This document shows positions 1-10,309 of a DNA stretch of 64,000 nucleotides, piece after piece; position 1 is the stretch's first letter; each line of letters opens with the position of its first letter. The DNA is taken from positions 24,362,395-24,426,394 of the forward strand of contig NC_081146.1 of the NCBI RefSeq assembly GCF_958295425.1, written 5' to 3'. The notes under the pieces were generated by a model. It did not search any database. It was not told the DNA's origin and worked only from the letters and a program-made list of their open reading frames with translations. Source of the stretch: Solea solea. Its lineage: Eukaryota; Chordata; Actinopteri; Pleuronectiformes; Soleidae. The position numbers and the translations under genes are program-made.

Positions 1-606
1 GATCTCTTTCACAAGGGTGACCTGGCCAAGAAAGGCAGCAGCACACGTCATAGTCAATTAAAAACAGGAAGACAACAACTACAATACAAACATAGAATTA
101 CAAAAGTACAACTAGACAAACATAAAGTGCAAAAGTTTTGGTCACAGTAACAATTTAAGAGCACAGGCACTGTTCAATTGTTTTTTGTTGTCTATCTTTT
201 AAGATGGAGCGGAAAGCTCCCAGCGAAATAAGAGCATGCAATTTAAGTTCTGTTTGGAGGGCATTCCAAGTAGAGGGGGCAGAGAAACTGAAAGCTTTTT
301 TCCCCATTTCGGTCCGAACGCGTGAGGCAGACAAGTGCAAAATATCATTGGAACGTAAGGCATAATGGCTTCTGGTCCGCTGAAGAAAAGTACTCAAATA
401 GGTAGGAACCAAGCCGAGAAGAGCCTTATAGACAAGAGTCATCCAGTGTGTGTAGCGTCTTTCAGACAGAGAAGACATGGAAGCTTTGGCATACAATTCA
501 CAGTGGTGGGTGAGGCGGCTACAGCCAGTGATGAACCTCAGAGCACAATGATAGACTGGAGTGTATACACTGTATGCGATCGGAGTGGAGGAATTTTGAC
601 CAGAGT
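1..606 (-). mobile_element. LINE (non-LTR retrotransposon) 3' end, 5'-truncated
   Basis: Read on the minus strand, 155 to about 590 stays open and encodes the C-terminal end of a fish LINE reverse-transcriptase ORF. Recognisable pieces are YHCALRFITGCSRLTHH, LVYKALLGLVPTYLS, LRSNDILHLSASRVRTE and FSAPSTWNAL. The stop is at 155 and the 3' UTR runs to the window edge (GGCCAGGTCACCCTTGTGAAAGAG). The catalytic part of the reverse transcriptase is missing, so this is a dead 5'-truncated copy. The exact clade (Rex/L2-like or L1-like) cannot be settled by eye. Confidence 0.75.
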
Positions 607-619
607 GCGTTGATAATTG

Positions 620-700
620 AACAAATAATGATACAAAATTATAATAAATTAAATTATAATAATTATAATAGTAATAATAATAATAATAATGATGATGAAA
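620..700. repeat. AT-rich (TAA)n tract
   Basis: Short run of ATAATAATAATAATAATGATGATG, an imperfect trinucleotide microsatellite next to the LINE. Confidence 0.7.
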
Positions 701-879
701 ATAATAATAATTAGACTGACTTCATCTCCCACTCCATCTTAATCTAATTTCACTTCACCAGTGCGAGAGGAAGAAGAGGATGATTAACTTGGACGTCAAA
801 AAATAAATCTCATTTAATCAATTTATTCAAATAAAACTACACATAAAGAAATTAACCGGACACGTTTTTGTTGTTCGAT

Positions 880-1020
880 TACTGAATGAACTATTAACAA
901 TTTTGATAATTTCTTAAATGTCACTATTTTCTATTTTCTTTGCTCCATATAATAAAAAAAAATCCAATTTCGTGGACAAAACAAGACATTTGAGAACATC
1001 ATCATCATCATCATCAGTTC
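880..1020. repeat. Fragment of the ATCGATTAAT interspersed repeat family
   Basis: Contains the family words CGATTACTGAATGAAC, TTCTTTGCTCCATATAA and GACAAAACAAGACATTTGAG, also found at 3,295, 13,165, 20,186, 22,438, 53,454 and 62,757. Diverged and incomplete here. Confidence 0.5.
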
Positions 1021-1544
1021 CAGAGAAGCCCTGATCTTGTTTTTATTATTCCTTGTGGGATTTTAACAAAATTACCCCCTTTAGGGTTAAAGAGCAACAA
1101 AAATACAAGCCTGGAAACATGGAAGCACATAAACAAGAACAACAACAGCAAAAATGTAACTTTTCTATCTCTGTAGATACGTTTTCTATACTGACCTTAA
1201 AACAATGTCCCAACTTCCAAGGATCCTGTCACACTACAGCAGTGGTGGTGAAAATTAAAGTACATAAAAAAACACCTTCCATGTTAACAAAATCTTATTT
1301 ATACAGCTAAATACTGCAAAACATCACTTTGTCTCAAGCGACTAAAGAAGTGTCATCTCAGGGGTTCTTTATAAAATGTATTGACAACATAATTAAAATC
1401 ATCCTTGTCAACCATATCATGAACTTCCCTCTTTGTGCTTTCATTCTTCTGTCCTCCTGGAATGTTTTTTTTTCTGTCTCAACGTGTTTCTCCTTATTCA
1501 GCCTCTTGTCTACATTTCACACGAAATGGACCTCTCCACATTAT

Positions 1545-1594
<50 letters not shown>

Positions 1595-2035
1595 CTAACA
1601 GACCACAGTGAAGTCACCATCGCTTTACCTGCAAGTTCACAAGTTCAACATCTAAACCTGTCTACAGTTTTCATCGTATCAATATGACTTTTTATTTTCT
1701 GACGGGTAGGTGATCACCCACATTACAGTTTGGTAATAATCTACCCACTGGTGCATCACATACAATTCAAATAATCAAATTTGTTAATTTAAGCAAATGC
1801 AGGACTAGACACACCATCATCAGGATTTGGCTGCAATTTAAATTTAACAAGGCCTCGACGCAGTCCCATTTAACAAGTTCAGACATGTATATCTCAGCGA
1901 CATAATAACAGATCAGGATGGATGTCATGCTTGTGTAAGTTGGTAAACGCTATAAACCGGTAAAGTTGTATACAGATCCAGAAAGTCGTCTGGATCCAGT
2001 GGATCAAAATGCAGACAAATCAAGCGTCTGTATGA
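1021..2035. other. Intergenic, no gene seen; (CA)n at 1,549-1,591
   Basis: No splice-flanked or conserved coding segment was recognised. The only clear structure is a perfect CA dinucleotide microsatellite of about 21 units at 1,549-1,591; reading frames across it are artefacts of the repeat. Confidence 0.6.
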
Positions 2036-2039
2036 AATA

Positions 2040-2422
2040 CATGTGTTACATGGTCTATGATATGTGTAACATGGTCCACGATACGATCCGCGCTACATGG
2101 TCCACGATACGCGTTACATGGTCCACGATACGATATGTGTTACATGGTCTACGATACGTGTTACATGGTCCACGATACGATATGTGTTACATGGTCTACG
2201 ATACGTGTTACATGGTCCACGATACGATATGTGTTACATGGTCTACGATACGCGTAACATGGTCCACGATACGATATGTGTTACATGGTCTACGATACGC
2301 GTTACATGGTCCACGATACGATATGTGTTACATGGTCTACGATACGCGTTACATGGTCCACGGTACGATATGCGTTACATGGGCTATGAAGAACAGTACC
2401 ATACGCGTTACATGGTCTATTA
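2040..2422. repeat. Minisatellite, left block (about 47-bp unit)
   Basis: Tandem array built from TACATGGTCCACGATACG and TACATGGTCTACGATACG half-units joined by ATATGTGT or CGTGT/CGCGT. The composite period is about 47 bp with shorter variants. The array continues at 2,642 after a transposon insertion. Frames in both directions stay open for up to 168 codons because the repeat lacks stops; this is not evidence of a gene. Confidence 0.9.
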
Positions 2423-2641
2423 CAGTGTTTCCCAACCCTGGTCCTCAGGGAAAACTGCCCTGCATGTTTTAGATGTTGCCCTGCTCCAACACACCTGATG
2501 TGTGTTGGAGCAGGGCTTGGTGACGAGCCCTGCTCCAACATTTGGTGACGAGCTGACCATTTGAATCAGGTGTGTTGGAGCAGGGCAACATCTAAAACAT
2601 GTAGGGCAGTGTTCCCTGAGGACCAGGGTTGGGAAACACTG
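2423..2641. mobile_element. Small non-autonomous hAT-type element (219 bp)
   Basis: Terminal inverted repeats CAGTGTTTCCCAACCCTGG and CCAGGGTTGGGAAACACTG. Flanking 8-bp sequences are GTCTATTA (2,415-2,422) and GTCTATGA (2,642-2,649), seven of eight identical, as expected for a hAT target-site duplication. Inside are inverted copies of CCTGCTCCAACACACCTGAT that can fold into a long hairpin. No transposase. It sits inside the minisatellite. Confidence 0.85.
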
Positions 2642-2952
2642 GTCTATGATATGTGTTCAATGATCCACGTTACAATACGCGCTACATGGTCCATGATACG
2701 CGTTACATGGTCTACGATACGATACGTGTTACATGGTAAAACAACACGATATGCGTTACATGGTAAAACAATACGATATGCGTTACATGGCCTACGATCG
2801 ATATACGGTACATGGTCTACGATATGTGTTACATGGTCCACGATACGATACGTGTTACATGGTAAAACAATACGATATGCGTTACATGGCCTACGATATG
2901 TTACATGGTCCACGATACGATACGCGTTACATGGTCTACGATACGCATCATA
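2642..2952. repeat. Minisatellite, right block
   Basis: Continuation of the left block, with extra variant units containing TACATGGTAAAACAATACG and TACATGGCCTACGAT. The unit variants differ from the left block, so the two ends diverged by local duplication. Confidence 0.88.
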
Positions 2953-3938
2953 TTGCACGATGGCGATATATCACCCTTACTCTGTTGTTCCTTTTATTTA
3001 AATGTCTTATTCAACCATGCAGGATCATCTGCATAAACCAACAGTCTGATCTGTAGTCTGGTTCCAGCCTTTGACAAACACATGGGAACAAACAGAAACC
3101 AGTTTTAATTCAAACGCCGTGGAGCTCACAAGCATGAACACAAACATGAGACTGTACTGGCTGCATGGATGTGGAGAGAAAAGGCGCAATATGCAACAAT
3201 CTGCCCAAAAACAAACATTAACTTTGTAAGTTGTATCATATATATCAACTGACGTCTACTCCAGCACTTTCTTCTGTCTTATTAAGGTCAGACAATGTTT
3301 CTTTGCTCCATGTAACAAAGAAATTATGAAAAATTTGTGAACAAAACAAGTTAACAAATTTGTGTCAGTTTTGGATAAAAGACGAGAGAAGAATCAGCCT
3401 TTACTTTTGTACGTCACCAGAAAACATTCACATTTAAGAAGCTGATAAAGCAGAAAGCTTGTTTCAATTATTTAACAAAACAACAACCTTCAAACTGATT
3501 AATTGATTATCACATTTGTTGAAACTCTTTTAATGTCAGGATTATGCATCAGGCCATATCGCCCTGCCTAAAAGTTTCATTCATTTTGAAACATTCAATA
3601 ATTAAAAACACACGTGGTAACAGATTCTATCCAAACAAACACACACACACACACACACACACGGCCCTGGAAAATGTTCGTCTCCAGAGCAACAGTGAAG
3701 CAGGAAAAAAATCACAGTGATCACATGCAGCCTATTATTCCCACAATGACTCAGATACTGTGTCTCTCAGCATGTGTGTGTGTGTGTGTATGTGTGTGTG
3801 TGTGTGTGTGTGCAGGAATTCCCATAATAACAACACAAGTCCTCACACAGGAGGAAACAAGAACAACAGCGCGCTCTCCCTCTCTCTCTTTCTCTCACTT
3901 TGAGGCTACAAACATGAAACACGCGCCGCTTTGATTCA
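2953..3938. other. Intergenic, repeats only
   Basis: Holds a diverged ATCGATTAAT-family copy (about 3,295-3,500), a (CA)n tract at 3,640-3,662 and a (TG)n tract at 3,773-3,812. No exon was identified. Confidence 0.55.
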
Positions 3939-3953
3939 AATGTATCCACTTAC

Positions 3954-3969
3954 CGCGACTCTCCGACAT
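3954..3969 (-). CDS. Candidate first coding exon A of an unidentified leftward gene
   Basis: On the minus strand ATG TCG GAG AGT CGC G is followed directly by a consensus donor GTAAGTGG. The segment upstream (to about 4,190) is CpG- and GA-rich and looks like a 5' UTR and promoter. It would encode MSESR and leave one base for the next exon (phase 1). The frame is open upstream of this ATG without another ATG. The next exon is not visible, so the gene would continue beyond the left edge. Family unknown. Confidence 0.35.
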
Positions 3970-4195
3970 GAGGAGGCGGATATTCTCCTCCACGGTGTCT
4001 TTATACACGGGCGGTTTGACGGACTCGGTCAGCGTCGTCCTCCCCGCGTCTGTCTCTGTCTGTCTCTCTCTGTGTCTCGGCTCTGTGTCTCTGTCCTGCC
4101 TTACCTCCCCTTTTTCTCGTCGCTGCTCACGTGGACAAACGCAGCAACAACAACACGAGCCATGTGTAGCGTCGACTCGCTGGTCACGTGACCAG
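3970..4195 (-). promoter_or_regulatory. CpG/GA-rich putative promoter and 5' UTR
   Basis: Cluster of CpG dinucleotides with GACAGAGACAGACGCGGGGAG-type purine tracts directly upstream of candidate exon A. A GTCACGTGAC palindrome lies at about 4,184-4,193. Inferred from composition and position only. Confidence 0.35.
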
Positions 4196-5760
4196 AAGAC
4201 GTTAGAAGACGAGTTAAAACGGAATTTTATTTTTTTATTATTTTTTTTATAAAAGTGTTGTTGTTTGTGTCAGTATTAGAAAATGATTAAACACCACATA
4301 TTTTAGTCCCTATTAAAATAACTTTAAAAAGTCATTAACTTGTCTAGAACATATGGACCAAGTTTGACGCAGCTAGCTATTTTTGTTTTTCCCAAATGGC
4401 TGACTTCAGGGTGGGCGGAGCTAATGGAAGTACATTAGAAATGTGTTTCGAATCATGAGAGCACAACTATGTGCGACTTGGACACGATAGAAAAAAAATG
4501 CAAAATGAGCATTTAACGCAATTTTAGCCACTTTCTCTCATGGCAAAAATTCCCCCCCGAAACTTTGGAGTAAGCCTGACAAACTCACCAAAAAAGAGCG
4601 AAATATCAACACACACGGATAAAAAACTATCACACAGACGCACTTAAAGAGACAAGATTTCAAATAAAGAAGAAAAACGACCAAAAAGAAACAAAAAAAC
4701 AGGATCGACGAGGAAATGAAACAACTGCCCAGCCAGTCATCACATGACCTCAGTGATGACCTCAGTGACCCACAGAGTGACGTCACACACACACACACAC
4801 ACACACATATGGTTTTACTCCACTTCATTTAACAGAAGTGCCGAAGCCTCTTGACTAAATCTCCCCAAGGTCACAGGACGCGGCCCTTTTTTCCCGATGT
4901 CCACTCTCACATGATCACATGACTGCGTAGACCTCGTTCACACGAAACAGGGGGGACGAGGACGCACGCCTTTGTCCCAATGCCAAAACCAGAGACAAAG
5001 ACACATCCTGTTTTGATCGGCGCAGGCAGGAAAAACTAACTAACAGTTTTCTGTCAACGCGACTTTCTCCTCCATCAAACTCCCATGAAGGCCGCGTTTG
5101 TATTTTATGTCAAGGATATTTTATTTTTTTTCTATGTAAATATGAAATTGAATTGAATTAAATTGAATAACACAAGTAAAAACTCAACAAAACAGTGGTT
5201 CTCAAAGACAGGGTCGGGACCTACATTTGGTTTGCAGGAGATTTTGTTTGGGTCCCTAAACAAAATCTGGAGGATTTTCTTTCTAAACCTTTTAGTTCAG
5301 ATTTTATGGGTATATATTTTAAATAACATGCATAAAAAAGAGTCATAACTTATTTATTGCACATGTGTTGGTAAAAAATTATTGCTCTTGTCATAATTTA
5401 TATGATAGTTGGTTATCTTTTAACAGTGGGACCACTTCATTTAATCGCTGGATTATTATATTTCTTTTTTAAAAGCACAAACATTTCATGTGCACACTGA
5501 CATTTTATAATAATAATAATACTCATAATAATATTAATAATAACTCCTTCAGTTACAATAGGTCAATAGGAAACAATAATGGTGAACATAAATAAATTAT
5601 ATTTATTTTATCTATAGTAATAATAATAAGACAGAGACAGAATTGTCAGCATTACCATATAACTGCCACATCATTATATAATTATACTAACATATTTGTC
5701 ATTGTTATATATTATATTTGAAATAAAAATAAATAAATAACATTACAATTTATTGTATTT
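4196..5760. other. Intergenic, AT-rich, no gene seen
   Basis: Contains a (CA)n tract at 4,785-4,806 and AT-rich stretches of short ATAATA repeats near 5,510-5,560. No exon was recognised on either strand. Confidence 0.55.
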
Positions 5761-5764
5761 GTGT

Positions 5765-5854
5765 GTATATATATATATATATATATATACACACTGTATA
5801 CACACTGTATATATATATATACACTGTATATATATCTATATATATATATACACT

Positions 5855-5894
<40 letters not shown>

Positions 5895-5895
5895 G
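5765..5895. repeat. (TA)n / TATACACTGTA tandem repeat
   Basis: Alternating TATATATATA blocks separated by CACTGTATACAC or CACTGTA. It is AT-rich and self-complementary. Tyr/Ile-rich frames here are artefacts. Confidence 0.9.
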
Positions 5896-6209
5896 GATAC
5901 TGATCTTATCAAACTATTTATGAATAAAATTACAAAATATTTTCAATGCAGCTCACTTTCTGATCATTTTTACTGTAATTTCTGTTATGTCATCAATGTT
6001 ATTTTGAATAGGGAGGAGAAAAAATGACTCACAACTTAATTAAACACTCGTGTGACTGAATAAATATTAAGAATTCTCCCACGATGCTTTTCTCCAGAAG
6101 TTGAATCCTCCCTCATTGCAGGGAAGTGTTTATCATTATTTTGTGAAGTAATGTTCACCAGCGTGTGTGAATTATGTGTTTTTGGACTCGCTTGGAGTTG
6201 GGAGGGACT

Positions 6210-6252
6210 TCGTCCGGGAGGAGGAGGAAGAGGAGGAAGAGGAGGAGGGTTT
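6210..6252. repeat. Purine tract (GGA/GAA)n
   Basis: GGGAGGAGGAGGAAGAGGAGG-type purine run, a simple repeat in spacer DNA. A (CCCT)n pyrimidine run follows at 6,473-6,503. Confidence 0.7.
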
Positions 6253-6659
6253 AACTGTAAAACATAACAATTCTTAGAAAGAGGAAGAGTCATCCAGGGT
6301 TTGTGTAACGTCAGAGCTCTGACTGACTGAGGAACAGCAGCAGATTCTTACACAACTTAAAAGAAGTGACTCGTGCAAGAAGCTAAAAAGAAAGTAAATA
6401 TACTGTATAACAAAATTACCTCATTCTTCTTCTTTGTGTTTTTCTTCCCCAGTCTCCCTGTTGTACCAAGCTCTTCCTCCCTCCCTCCCTCCCTCCCTCC
6501 CTGCCTCACTCCCTCACTCCCTCTGCACATTCCTGCAGAAATTCAATGAAAACACTGCTGGACCCTCTGATGTCGAAACCCTGTCGCACCCCGAGGCCCG
6601 AGGCTTGTATGGAAGGCCAAGTGTGTTTACAGCAAAAAAAGAATTAGAACATTTATTCT

Positions 6660-7190
6660 CAGTTAAAAGTGCGAGATAAAAAGTCCCGTTTATGAGTTAG
6701 AAAGTCAAACTGAAGAGACATATACAAGCGAGAGACAACGTCATATTTATGAGACTAAAATGTACAATTGTTATTTACGATGTCAAAATGACGATATAAA
6801 AAGTCATCATTTTGAGATTGAAAGTCAAAGTGACAAGAGAGGAGAAAGCGAGATGGAACTACCAGATAGAAAAATCACAATTGTTATTAACAATGTCAGT
6901 AATGCGAGATAAAAAGTCATAATTATGAGACGCGTAGTCAAAATGACGGGAGATTAAAAAGCAAGACAGAGATATGAGGTTATATTCAGGAGTTAAAAAG
7001 CCCTAATCTTGATTTACAGTGTCAAAATGACAAGATAAAAGTCCTAAATATGAGATAGAAAGACAAAAACACGGTAGATAAAAAGTGAGATCGTGACACA
7101 CGGTCATATCTATGAGGTACAAAGGCATAATCAAAACAAAGTCTTAGGTTACAAGATAAAGTCACACTGATGAAATAAAACGTCGAAATT
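6660..7190. repeat. Degenerate tandem repeat of GAGATAAAAAGTCATAATTATG type
   Basis: About twenty imperfect units carrying the words GATAAAAAGTC, AATTATGAGA and GTCAAAATGAC. The better-preserved array at 39,658 uses the same word. The copies here are strongly diverged, so this is an old array. Confidence 0.65.
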
Positions 7191-7609
7191 ATGAGTAACA
7201 AAATTGAGGTTAGGGTAAAGTTCTAAAAGTTAAATTATTTATTATTTTAAATCAAAAAGTAAAAATATATATACATATATATATGCACAGAGATATATAA
7301 AATATAATATATAATTTATAGTTATGAGACAAGAGAGATGACTTAAATAATGTCACAATTCACTTATATCCTAGCGAGTGATTGTGACACTGTTGGCTTT
7401 CCGTACACTTTCCTCTCTCGTATGAGGCAAAGACACAGAGCTCGTTTGTCATGACGGGGAGACGAGGCAGAGAGGGGAGCAGCAGCAGCTCTGACATCAT
7501 CACCATCAGCAGCAGCAGCAGCACAGCATGCATTTACATTAATAAATCCCACACAATTAGAAAAGCATAAACATAATTCCTGAAAAGAAAAAGAGACAAA
7601 GTTACTTAC

Positions 7610-7670
7610 GCATGAACTCCAAACAGGCGAGACATTTCCCCACAGCGAGCACTGACCCCTGCATGGACAT
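7610..7670 (-). CDS. Candidate first coding exon B of an unidentified leftward gene
   Basis: Minus-strand ATG at 7,668-7,670, with a second in-frame ATG at 7,662-7,664. It reads MSMQGSVLAVGKCLACLEFM, leaves one base, then meets a consensus donor GTAAGTAAC. It ends in the same phase as candidate exon A at 3,954, so the two could be alternative first exons spliced to a common exon left of the window. The peptide has no family I recognise. Confidence 0.35.
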
Positions 7671-8219
7671 GGCCTCCAACAGATGAGACACTTTTCACTC
7701 CCTGAGACACGTGTTTACAAAATGATGGGGGTTTGTATGTTTGAAGCCTTCATCGTGTCCCCGCCGCAGCCTTTACATTCGTCCTCTCCGAGCTCCCTGC
7801 AGCCTCACCGCTTCACGGCCTTCCAGAAAGAGGGACTGTCGTCAGTGAGGGTCAGTGAAGTTTCCCATCCCCACCCCCACCGTACCCAGTACAAGTGCCC
7901 TGCATCTCCAGTGAGTCAGGGTGGCACTGATCCTGCTGCCAGAGGATTGGCTATTCTGTGTGTGCTCGGTTAGTGTTGGGCACGAGGCCACGGGGACAGA
8001 GAGGAACACAAGAGATCCTGGTTTCAGAGCTGAAGCGGAGAAAAAAAGACTCAAGGGGGTTGAACAGGTTCACGTCGCACAAGGATTTCAGATGCAGGAG
8101 CTGCAGCTGAAACTGAATATGTATCATGTTTTTTAAAAAAAAAAATTTTTAACACTAAAGGTCCAGTTTGTGATATTTACATGGATTTATTGACTGGAGG
8201 CTGGACAAAGTAACCAGTA

Positions 8220-8290
8220 AACTGGACACTAATGGCTCTTTTCCACTATGGTCCCAGCTCGCGACGACTCGCCTCGCTACGGCATTAGAC
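8220..8290. repeat. End fragment of the TTTTCCACTA / GTCCCAGCTCG repeat family
   Basis: The words GGCTCTTTTCCACTATGG and TCCCAGCTCGCGACGACTCGC match the termini of related elements at 31,105, 32,285 and 39,868. The hAT-type element at 8,314 starts just beyond it. Confidence 0.5.
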
Positions 8291-8313
8291 ATCTATTTAT
8301 TAAATGTTTACAC

Positions 8314-8581
8314 CAGGTCTCAAACTCACGGCCTGCAGGCCCCTTGCACAGGCCACTAGTGACCTATGCAAGGGGCCTGCAGGCCATCATTGGCCCCTGG
8401 CGGTCCGCAGGCCCCTTGCAATTTAATGCGGCCCTCCTCTTGATATAAGTCACAAATATCGTTATTATGTTGGGGGCTTTTTTCACAAAAATGCGGGACT
8501 TTTTTTCCCTCACTTTATCGGCCCCTCCTGACCAGACTAGACACTCAGTGGCCCCCAGGTCATTTGAGTTTGAGACCCCTG
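8314..8581. mobile_element. Small non-autonomous hAT-type element (268 bp)
   Basis: Inverted termini CAGGTCTCAAACTCA and TTGAGTTTGAGACCCCTG. Flanking 8-mers GTTTACAC (8,306-8,313) and GTTTACAT (8,582-8,589) agree at seven of eight positions, fitting a hAT target duplication. The interior holds repeated GGCCTGCAGGCCCCTTGCA in both orientations. No coding capacity. Confidence 0.8.
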
Positions 8582-8879
8582 GTTTACATCAAATCTTCAA
8601 TTAAGCAATTACAAAAAACACTATCTTAATTCACCTAATTCACCATTGTTTCCTTAAAAGAACTTTGAAAACAACCCAGGACTGATGAACTTCTGGATTG
8701 TGTCTAAATGTCTGAAAAAGTCACATAACATAAGTTGTGTGTGTATGGAAACATTGATATGATTGCTGTGTGTTTAAAACCATATTATACTCGAGTACGC
8801 GGAGAATAAACGGATATTTGTGTGATGATCAAACAGAAACAGCACAGAAATGATCCAGATGAGAGACGCCAACATCATC

Positions 8880-10225
8880 TTATGAGTTCCTTTTTATTGT
8901 TCAATGCATGGCCACACACACATACACGGGTTTCTATTTTGCATGGTGTATGATGGGACAGTCACTATGGAAATGCTGATGTTGATGGGATACATTATTA
9001 GGAGTTTACATGGGGTCCCAAATTCCTCAAGGGAGGGAGAAAAAAAAAAAGAATCAGCCAGTCCCCTCCTCTCTCTCGATGATTAGCTACAACGTGACGC
9101 TAACCAGCTCCTCGGTCTAACACGACACTGTGATAAATAAAATCAGAATCCTTCTTTTTTTTGTTTTAATTCTACTTCAGAGGATCCACAGGCGTCATCA
9201 AATCCTTTCCCTTACACATGTCACTCAAATTTAGCTTACAAAAAAAAAGCAAAATAAACGTCATTTGGGTACAAAAATAAAATCCAAATTAAAAACCTCT
9301 CACAGGGCAAACGCCTGTCGTGTCTTTTTTTTCTTTTCTCTTAGCACAATACATAAGTCACTGGTCACAAAAAGTACACTGCAAATAAAGAAAAAAAACT
9401 AATCGGAAAAAAAAGCCACATAGGAAAGAAACCGATCCCGAAGAATTGTACATCCGGCCTCAACCTTTACCCGCCAACGAGCTGCGAGAGCGCTCGTCTG
9501 ATTTCGAAGGCTGGGCGTCTCCACTGTCACCGTCTGTGTGTGTGTGTGTGTGTGCGTTTGTCGTCATCATCGCCCGCTAGTTTACAAAAACGTCGCCCGA
9601 TCAGGCTCCAACCTTCTCGACCCTGTTTCTCAAATACAGACTGAAGAAGGGGGAAAAGGGATGGAACAGAAAATCCAAACCACTACCGCTCTAAATATCT
9701 ATATGGACTCATCTGAGCGCGAGTGTGTTCGTGTGTGTGTGTGTGTGTGTGTGTTTGTGTGTGCGTGCACGAGCGCGGTTTCTCTCTCGACACGTATGTA
9801 CTCGTTTTGCTAACATATACAGTGTATTCCTGGTTAGGGTGTGAACCAGGGGCACTTTAAAAGTTGTCTCGCGTCCCCCACCATTTCCCTCACCCCAACC
9901 ACTAGGGGTCACTCTTTATGTTAAAAGGATTGGAAGTGGCCGATGTGCCGCTGTTATTCTTTTAGTGCCACTTCCCCTCCCCCCTCGCTTGTCTCTTCTT
10001 GTTATTTTTTAATTTTTTTACTCCACTGTCTTCCCTTTTCCAGCTCTCTAAGCCTGAACTCTTCCTTCCACACCGCTTTTACATGTCGGTTGTTGTTTTT
10101 TTGTTTGTTTTTTTTTTGCCCTTCGGAGACGCAGATACACAAAAGAGTGGGAGAGAGAGAGAGGGAGCGAGTGTTGTGATCGATCAGCTGTTCGCAGCAC
10201 CGACAGCTGCCGCCATTTTGACCTC
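8880..10225 (-). other. smg5: Probable smg5 3' UTR
   Basis: Lies between the smg5 stop codon and a minus-strand AATAAA hexamer at 8,893-8,898. It contains (TG)n tracts at 9,534-9,553 and 9,733-9,762 and a CA-flanked T tract, but no recognised exon. The end point is inferred from the hexamer. Confidence 0.55.
8893..8898 (-). terminator. smg5: Candidate smg5 polyadenylation signal
   Basis: AATAAA on the minus strand (TTTATT on plus), about 1.33 kb beyond the smg5 stop. It is the first canonical minus-strand hexamer I found downstream of the gene. Confidence 0.5.
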
Positions 10226-10309
10226 TCAGCCCATCTCCTTCCACTGCCGGTAGAAATCCACGATATTCTTTAGCTCCATGCCCGCCGAGCTAGCTGCCTG
10301 CAACGCCGT
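10226..10309 (-). CDS. smg5: smg5 coding exon 22 (stop codon)
   Basis: Encodes [20 protein letters not shown] then RQWKEMG and TGA at 10,226-10,228, the invariant SMG5 C-terminus. Acceptor CCTGCCAG. Confidence 0.95.
   Translation of the reverse strand, partial: TALQAASSAGMELKNIVDFYRQWKEMG

Noticed and set aside
1966..3056. Long open frames across the minisatellite
   Set aside because: They follow the repeat period, exist in several frames and both strands, and have no splice or start context.
3931..4252. Plus-strand frames of 86-94 codons near 4 kb
   Set aside because: Low-complexity CpG/CT-rich sequence with no family match; the minus-strand donor GTAAGT is the more informative signal.
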